This document shows positions 6,087 through 8,683 of a stretch of 8,683 nt of DNA, piece by piece. Both the position numbers and the translations under genes were made by a program. Positions within the stretch are counted from its first letter, which is position 1, and the number at the start of each line of letters is the position of its first letter. Below the pieces are notes generated by a model that saw only the letters and a program-made list of their open reading frames with translations, had not been told where the DNA came from and ran no database searches. Origin of the DNA: Anaerolineae bacterium (lineage in GTDB: Bacteria > Chloroflexota > Anaerolineae > B4-G1 > SLSP01); the NCBI GenBank assembly GCA_016927095.1, contig JAFGNI010000349.1, forward strand, positions 1 to 8,683, read 5' to 3'.

Positions 6087-7349
6087 CATGAACACATCTG
6101 CGTGATCGAGATTGACCAGCTCCGGCTGCCAGGCGATCACGTCGGCAAAGCGTTCGGGCTTTTTCTCGTAGATCATCACTTTGATACCATAGCGCCCGCA
6201 AGCAGCGACGAGCGCATCGCTGATCTTGTCCAAGCCGACTTCAATGATCTGGGGGTGGAGCTCCTTCTTTGCCGTGACGAGCTCCGGGACGCTGCCGACG
6301 TTGGCCTTCAGCGCGATGGTCGGGTCTAGCTCTCGCAGCAGCCCCATCCATTCGCTGCTGCCCGACCAGATGAAGACCTCGTCGTGCATCCCGGTCTCAT
6401 CCAGCAGGTCGAGCAACTGCTGCGGGTGAGCGAACTTCACGTCGAGGAAGACCCGTGCGCGCCCTTTGATCCACTGGAGGAACTCGCGTAGGACCGGCAC
6501 CCGCTCACCGGCGTAACGCGTGCCGGTACTCTGTGCCGGGTGGAACCAGCTTCCCGCGTCGAGAGCGGCGATCTCTGCCGCCGTCAGCGCCACGACGTGG
6601 CCCGTGCCGTCCGTCGTGCGATCGACCTTGGCGTCGTGCATCAGCACCATCTCGCCGTCGCGCGTCGTCCAGACGTCGACCTCCACCACCTCCGCGCCCC
6701 AGTCGATGCACTGCTGCGCCGCAGCATAGGTATTCTCCGGCGCGACCTGATTCGCCCCCTTGTGACACACGATCTCAGGACGTTTGAACGTTTCAACGTT
6801 TGAACGTTCCAACGTTTCAACGTTGCGCAGCAATGCGCGTAGCTCTGCGGCGCTGTGGACCGTGTGGTCGGGGATCTCATCCGCGGTCGCCGGCTGCCTG
6901 CGCCGCCGGTCGTTCCAGTGGAAGAAGACCGAGATCAGCCCCAGGCGGTTGGCACCGGCGATGTCGCGCTCCAGGTTGTTGCCCACCATCACGACGCGCC
7001 CATAGTCCTGTGGCGCGATGCCCATCGCGTCAAGTGCCGCCGTGAACATCCGCGAGTCGGGCTTGCTGGCGCCCACGACCTCGGAGATTGCCAAAGCCTC
7101 GAAGAGCTCGAGCAGCCCGTGCTGGCGCAGCACGTTGGGCGGGGTGTCGGGCCGGCTGTCCGCCACCAGGGCAAGGCGGGCGCCCTGCGCGTGGAGATCG
7201 TGCAGCAGCTGGGCCATACCCGGGATGAGCTCGGCATAGGTCGTCGTCTCCGACGCGTCCTTGATCTCCGTCCCCTCGTCCATGATCGTATCGCCCAGGT
7301 CGAAGCAGATGGCGAGCAAACGTTGGTCGGTCGATGCTGCTGATGTCAC
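6036..7349 (-). CDS. HAD-family hydrolase fused to glycerophosphodiester phosphodiesterase
   Basis: A two-domain protein of 437 residues from the GTG at 7349. That start is preferred because AGGGGGTG lies about 8 nt upstream; another GTG at 7379 would fall inside the operator. Residues 14-175 are HAD-like: FDLGDT (nucleophile D17), K96 in SKPD, and GNNLERD at 123-129. The motif order is typical, but the DxD reads DLGD and the acidic GD of motif IV is GN. Residues 175-192 (NVETLERSNVETFKRP) are encoded by repeat array R4. The GDPD domain follows: H196 (HKG, usually HRG), E205-N206 in PENT, E223 and D225, H238-D239, RTTDGTG and LDVK. GDPDs split glycerophosphodiesters into glycerol 3-phosphate and an alcohol such as inositol. 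No signal peptide is seen, so it is cytosolic. No convincing separate start exists for the second domain. Confidence 0.85.
   Translation of the reverse strand: MTSAASTDQRLLAICFDLGDTIMDEGTEIKDASETTTYAELIPGMAQLLHDLHAQGARLALVADSRPDTPPNVLRQHGLLELFEALAISEVVGASKPDSRMFTAALDAMGIAPQDYGRVVMVGNNLERDIAGANRLGLISVFFHWNDRRRRQPATADEIPDHTVHSAAELRALLRNVETLERSNVETFKRPEIVCHKGANQVAPENTYAAAQQCIDWGAEVVEVDVWTTRDGEMVLMHDAKVDRTTDGTGHVVALTAAEIAALDAGSWFHPAQSTGTRYAGERVPVLREFLQWIKGRARVFLDVKFAHPQQLLDLLDETGMHDEVFIWSGSSEWMGLLRELDPTIALKANVGSVPELVTAKKELHPQIIEVGLDKISDALVAACGRYGIKVMIYEKKPERFADVIAWQPELVNLDHADVFMETFERWQVGTLERSDG
6779..6826. repeat. Octanucleotide repeat array R4 (6 units) inside a coding region
   Basis: Six in-phase units: GACGTTTG, AACGTTTC, AACGTTTG, AACGTTCC, AACGTTTC, AACGTTGC. 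They lie in frame between the HAD and GDPD domains and encode the octapeptide-like linker NVETLERS NVETFKR. Being exactly 48 bp (16 codons), the array keeps the frame. Confidence 0.9.
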
Positions 7350-7350
7350 G

Positions 7351-7363
7351 AAACCCACCCCCT
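7351..7363 (-). promoter_or_regulatory. Ribosome binding site deciding the start of the HAD-GDPD gene
   Basis: The minus strand reads AGGGGGTGGGTTTC and then GTG. This supports translation from 7349 rather than from the GTG at 7379. Confidence 0.6.
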
Positions 7364-7371
7364 GGCGTTCA

Positions 7372-7387
7372 TTGCACACGTGTGCAA
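7372..7387. promoter_or_regulatory. Perfect 16-bp palindrome, probable LacI-family operator
   Basis: TTGCACACGTGTGCAA is fully symmetric with a central CG, the form usual for LacI-family operators. It begins 2 nt after the -10 hexamer and would cover the transcription start, a classic repressor position. The LacI-family gene is second in the transcript this promoter would make, so autoregulation is the likeliest reading. Confidence 0.75.
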
Positions 7388-7389
7388 CC

Positions 7390-7417
7390 AGTATAATCGC
7401 CGTCCCTGGGTTGTCAA
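7390..7417 (-). promoter_or_regulatory. Sigma70 promoter of the HAD-GDPD/LacI transcript
   Basis: The minus strand shows TTGACA (7417-7412, perfect -35), a 16-bp spacer and TATACT (7395-7390, five of six -10 positions). It is the best promoter in the window and sits directly upstream of the operator palindrome. Confidence 0.8.
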
Positions 7418-7470
7418 GCTGGCACTTCGCACGATGGATGGGTTTGTCACCGGATCAGCCGGCCGTTGTA

Positions 7471-7510
7471 GTGCAAGCTGTGCCGTAGACAGCCGCTTTC
7501 CAGCTTGCAC
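7471..7510. repeat. Inverted repeat with 10-bp perfect arms and 20-nt loop
   Basis: GTGCAAGCTG at 7471-7480 and its exact reverse complement CAGCTTGCAC at 7501-7510. The arms carry TGCA like the operator at 7372-7387 but are otherwise different. It could be a regulator site or an RNA stem in either leader. Confidence 0.6.
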
Positions 7511-7527
7511 CGGCGGCGTGGCCGCCG
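7511..7527. repeat. GC-rich hairpin (7-bp stem, 3-nt loop)
   Basis: CGGCGGC, loop GTG, GCCGCCG. It abuts the inverted repeat ending at 7510. There is no T-run after it on either strand, so it is not a canonical terminator. Confidence 0.45.
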
Positions 7528-7679
7528 CCCCCTGCGCTCCATGGACACCATCGGCCGGTCCCGGCCCCGCGCTGCATCCCCAACTGAACCCCAACGGAGC
7601 CAACGCGGGCCGTCGGTTGGCGCCCCCCGTTCCGGTGTAGGATACCCACTGGGTGGCGAACACAGGAAAGGAGGCAGCG

Positions 7680-7868
7680 ATGGATATGCTGCAATGTGCA
7701 CGTGAGTCCCAGCAACGCTGGGCGCGAACCTTCGCGGGGCATCGAGAGCCGGTCGAGCTCGAGATGTCGCGGCGGACCCTCGCGGATCTCCTGGATAGCC
7801 TGAGCTGTGTGATCCGGCTGATGCTGTCCGAGAGAGAGCTACGAATCCGGGAGTGTGCAGCCGCCTGA
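7680..7868 (+). CDS. Small hypothetical protein, 62 residues
   Basis: The only plausible plus-strand gene. It has an excellent ribosome binding site (AAGGAGG at 7668-7674) 5 nt before the ATG, which is much better than chance. The product starts MDMLQCARESQQRWARTF, has two cysteines near the middle and end, and has a helical, amphipathic second half (RRTLADLLDSLSCVIRLMLS, then charged ERELRIRE). There is no signal peptide or clear membrane segment. I do not recognise the family. A strong hairpin with a short T-run lies 78 nt downstream. It is divergent from the HAD-GDPD operon and convergent with the acyltransferase. It could be a small regulatory or structural protein; no function is claimed. 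Confidence 0.55.
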   Translation: MDMLQCARESQQRWARTFAGHREPVELEMSRRTLADLLDSLSCVIRLMLSERELRIRECAAA

Positions 7869-7945
7869 GGCGAGGGCCGTGGGTGCGTCCCGCCGGCTTC
7901 CGACCGCGGGCCGCCATTGCCAACCTGTACGGTAGGTCAACAGAG

Positions 7946-7984
7946 GGCGCCGGCACCGGGGCTAGTTCCCGGGCCGGCGCCTTT
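7946..7984 (+). terminator. Strong hairpin with short T-run, probable terminator of the small ORF
   Basis: Stem GGCGCCGGC with GCCGGCGCC (9 bp), a bulged A, then CCGGG with CCCGG (5 bp) and a 7-nt loop, followed by TTT on the plus strand. On the minus strand there is no T-run after it. The stop codon of the acyltransferase lies in the loop, so the same structure also ends the converging gene. Confidence 0.65.
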
Positions 7985-8603
7985 CCGTGTCGCGCTCCCT
8001 CGCCGGGTTGCCCATCACCACGGCGTGGGGCGCCACATCCTTGACGACGACGCTGCCCATCCCCACCAGGCTCTCCTGCCCGATGCGCAGGTGTTGCCGG
8101 ATGGTGCACGCCTGGCCCAGGTAAGCGCCGCGCGCCACATAGACGTGGCCGGCGAGGCTCACATTCGTGCAGACGGTCACCTCGTCCTCCAGATGGCAGT
8201 CGTGGTTGATCACTGCGCCGCTTAGGACAAAGACCCTATCGCCGAGTACAGCGTTGTGCCCCACGAAACAGCCGGGGTAGATGACGCATCCGGCGCCGAT
8301 CCGGGCGGTGTAGGCCACGAAGGCGCTCGACGCTACCAGTGACACGACGCGCTCCCGCGCCACCGGTGGCCGGCCGCAGCCGTACTCCATCGCAAAGACG
8401 GCATCCGGGTAGTCGGTGAGATCCGCATAGGTACCCAGCACCGGCATGCCGCTCCCGGTCACCTGACCCACCCGGCCGGCCTCTGCTGCCGGCACCAGGA
8501 AACCCTCCAGCTGCCACGTCGGCTGCCGCCCGTTGATCTGCGCGACAATGTCGGCCATCTCCTGTGCGTGCGGTCCCGCGCCCAAGATGATCAAGCTCTG
8601 CAC
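7962..8603 (-). CDS. NeuD/PglD-family sugar O-/N-acyltransferase
   Basis: A 213-residue protein with the two-part plan of this family. The N-terminal Rossmann-like part begins with IILGAGPHAQEMADIV (residues 5-20). A left-handed beta-helix of hexapeptide repeats runs from about residue 92 to 200 (IGAGCVIYPGCFVG, LGDRVFVLSGAVINHDC and onward). H134-D135 in INHDC corresponds to the catalytic His region of PglD. VMGNPAR near the end is the usual closing turn. These enzymes acetylate an amino- or hydroxyl-sugar from acetyl-CoA, commonly for surface polysaccharides. The GTG start at 8603 is 8 nt from AGGAGG (8612-8617). It lies 12 nt after the stop of the preceding gene, with that stop overlapping the ribosome binding site, so coupling is likely. 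The TAG stop falls in the loop of the hairpin at 7946-7981. The acceptor is unknown. Confidence 0.88.
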   Translation of the reverse strand: MQSLIILGAGPHAQEMADIVAQINGRQPTWQLEGFLVPAAEAGRVGQVTGSGMPVLGTYADLTDYPDAVFAMEYGCGRPPVARERVVSLVASSAFVAYTARIGAGCVIYPGCFVGHNAVLGDRVFVLSGAVINHDCHLEDEVTVCTNVSLAGHVYVARGAYLGQACTIRQHLRIGQESLVGMGSVVVKDVAPHAVVMGNPARERDTERRRPGN

Positions 8604-8615
8604 CCTTACCCCCTC

Positions 8616-8683
8616 CTATGTCGCTGACAGACGCACCTGCGCCACGCTGTTGGCGGGCAGCCGAACCTGGCACGTGTAGTCGC
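8616..8683 (-). CDS. C-terminal end of an unidentified protein (partial)
   Basis: Twenty-one codons and a TAG stop (8616-8618) enter from the right edge. The peptide contains VRLPANSVAQVRLSAT. Alternating hydrophobic residues with LPANSV resemble the last beta strands of some glycoside hydrolases, but this is too short to name. It is included because its stop overlaps the ribosome binding site of the acyltransferase, which suggests a shared transcript. The two other frames lack a comparable fit. Confidence 0.5.
   Translation of the reverse strand, partial: DYTCQVRLPANSVAQVRLSAT

Larger units (their letters stand above)
7418..7679. other. Divergent intergenic region, no gene found
   Basis: It separates the minus-strand HAD-GDPD promoter from the plus-strand small ORF. 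It contains a 10-bp inverted repeat (7471-7510) and a GC stem (7511-7527). A weak candidate plus promoter is also present (TTGGCG at 7617-7622, TAGGAT at 7638-7643, 15-bp spacer). Open frames across it have no protein-like composition. Confidence 0.5.

Noticed and set aside
4607..6091. Long plus-strand open frame of 494 codons antisense to orfA and the LacI-family gene
   Set aside because: It is an antisense shadow in GC-rich coding sequence. It crosses an IS end and repeats, has biased composition and no recognisable domain.
6020..6097. Extended N terminus of the LacI-family protein from 6097
   Set aside because: The extra 26 residues are encoded by octamer array R3 and precede the normal start of the helix-turn-helix. 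There is no ribosome binding site at 6097.
7447..8109. Minus-strand open frame of 220 codons across the spacer and small ORF
   Set aside because: Low-complexity Arg/Pro/Gly-rich translation, no ribosome binding site, and it overlaps better-supported features on both sides.
1..8683. tRNA, rRNA or riboswitch genes
   Set aside because: No cloverleaf, rRNA-like or known riboswitch core was seen on either strand by eye. A covariance-model scan would be decisive.

Overview
The window is a GC-rich bacterial locus, apart from AT-richer short repeats. Except for one small gene, everything is on the minus strand, so the text follows transcription from high to low coordinates. The mix of a Thermotoga-type inositol oxidation route, dense short tandem repeats at gene borders and a GC-rich backbone would fit a Chloroflexota-like genome. 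That assignment is an impression only; no rRNA or marker gene is present.

Region 1 (8683-7946): the last 21 codons of an unidentified protein, followed 12 nt later by a NeuD/PglD-type acyltransferase. The acyltransferase converges with a small plus-strand ORF (7680-7868). A strong hairpin at 7946-7981 separates them.

Region 2 (7679-4961): a near-consensus sigma70 promoter overlaps a perfect 16-bp palindrome of LacI-operator type. It drives a fused HAD-phosphatase/glycerophosphodiesterase gene and then a LacI-family regulator.

Region 3 (4945-3530): a complete IS3-family element of 1416 bp, with imperfect 26-bp terminal inverted repeats, orfA, orfB and an A8 slippery site. It lies between the regulator and the catabolic genes, in the same orientation. 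Each side is flanked by a G-rich heptanucleotide repeat tract, the two in opposite orientation.

Region 4 (3473-2): three genes in the order iolG, iolM, iolN. Their predicted products are inositol 2-dehydrogenase, a zinc-dependent scyllo-inosose 3-dehydrogenase and a creatininase-fold diketo-inositol hydrolase. This is the non-canonical route described in Thermotoga maritima: myo-inositol to scyllo-inosose to 3-dehydro-scyllo-inosose to 5-keto-L-gluconate. The epimerase (IolO) and an uptake system are not in the window and may lie beyond position 1.

Working hypothesis: the phosphodiesterase could release inositol from glycerophosphoinositol for the IolG-M-N route under control of the LacI protein. 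Four arrays of an 8-bp repeat (core AACGTT, 27 units in all) sit at gene or domain borders. They encode the linker of the fusion protein and the ends of several proteins, and are the most unusual feature of the window.
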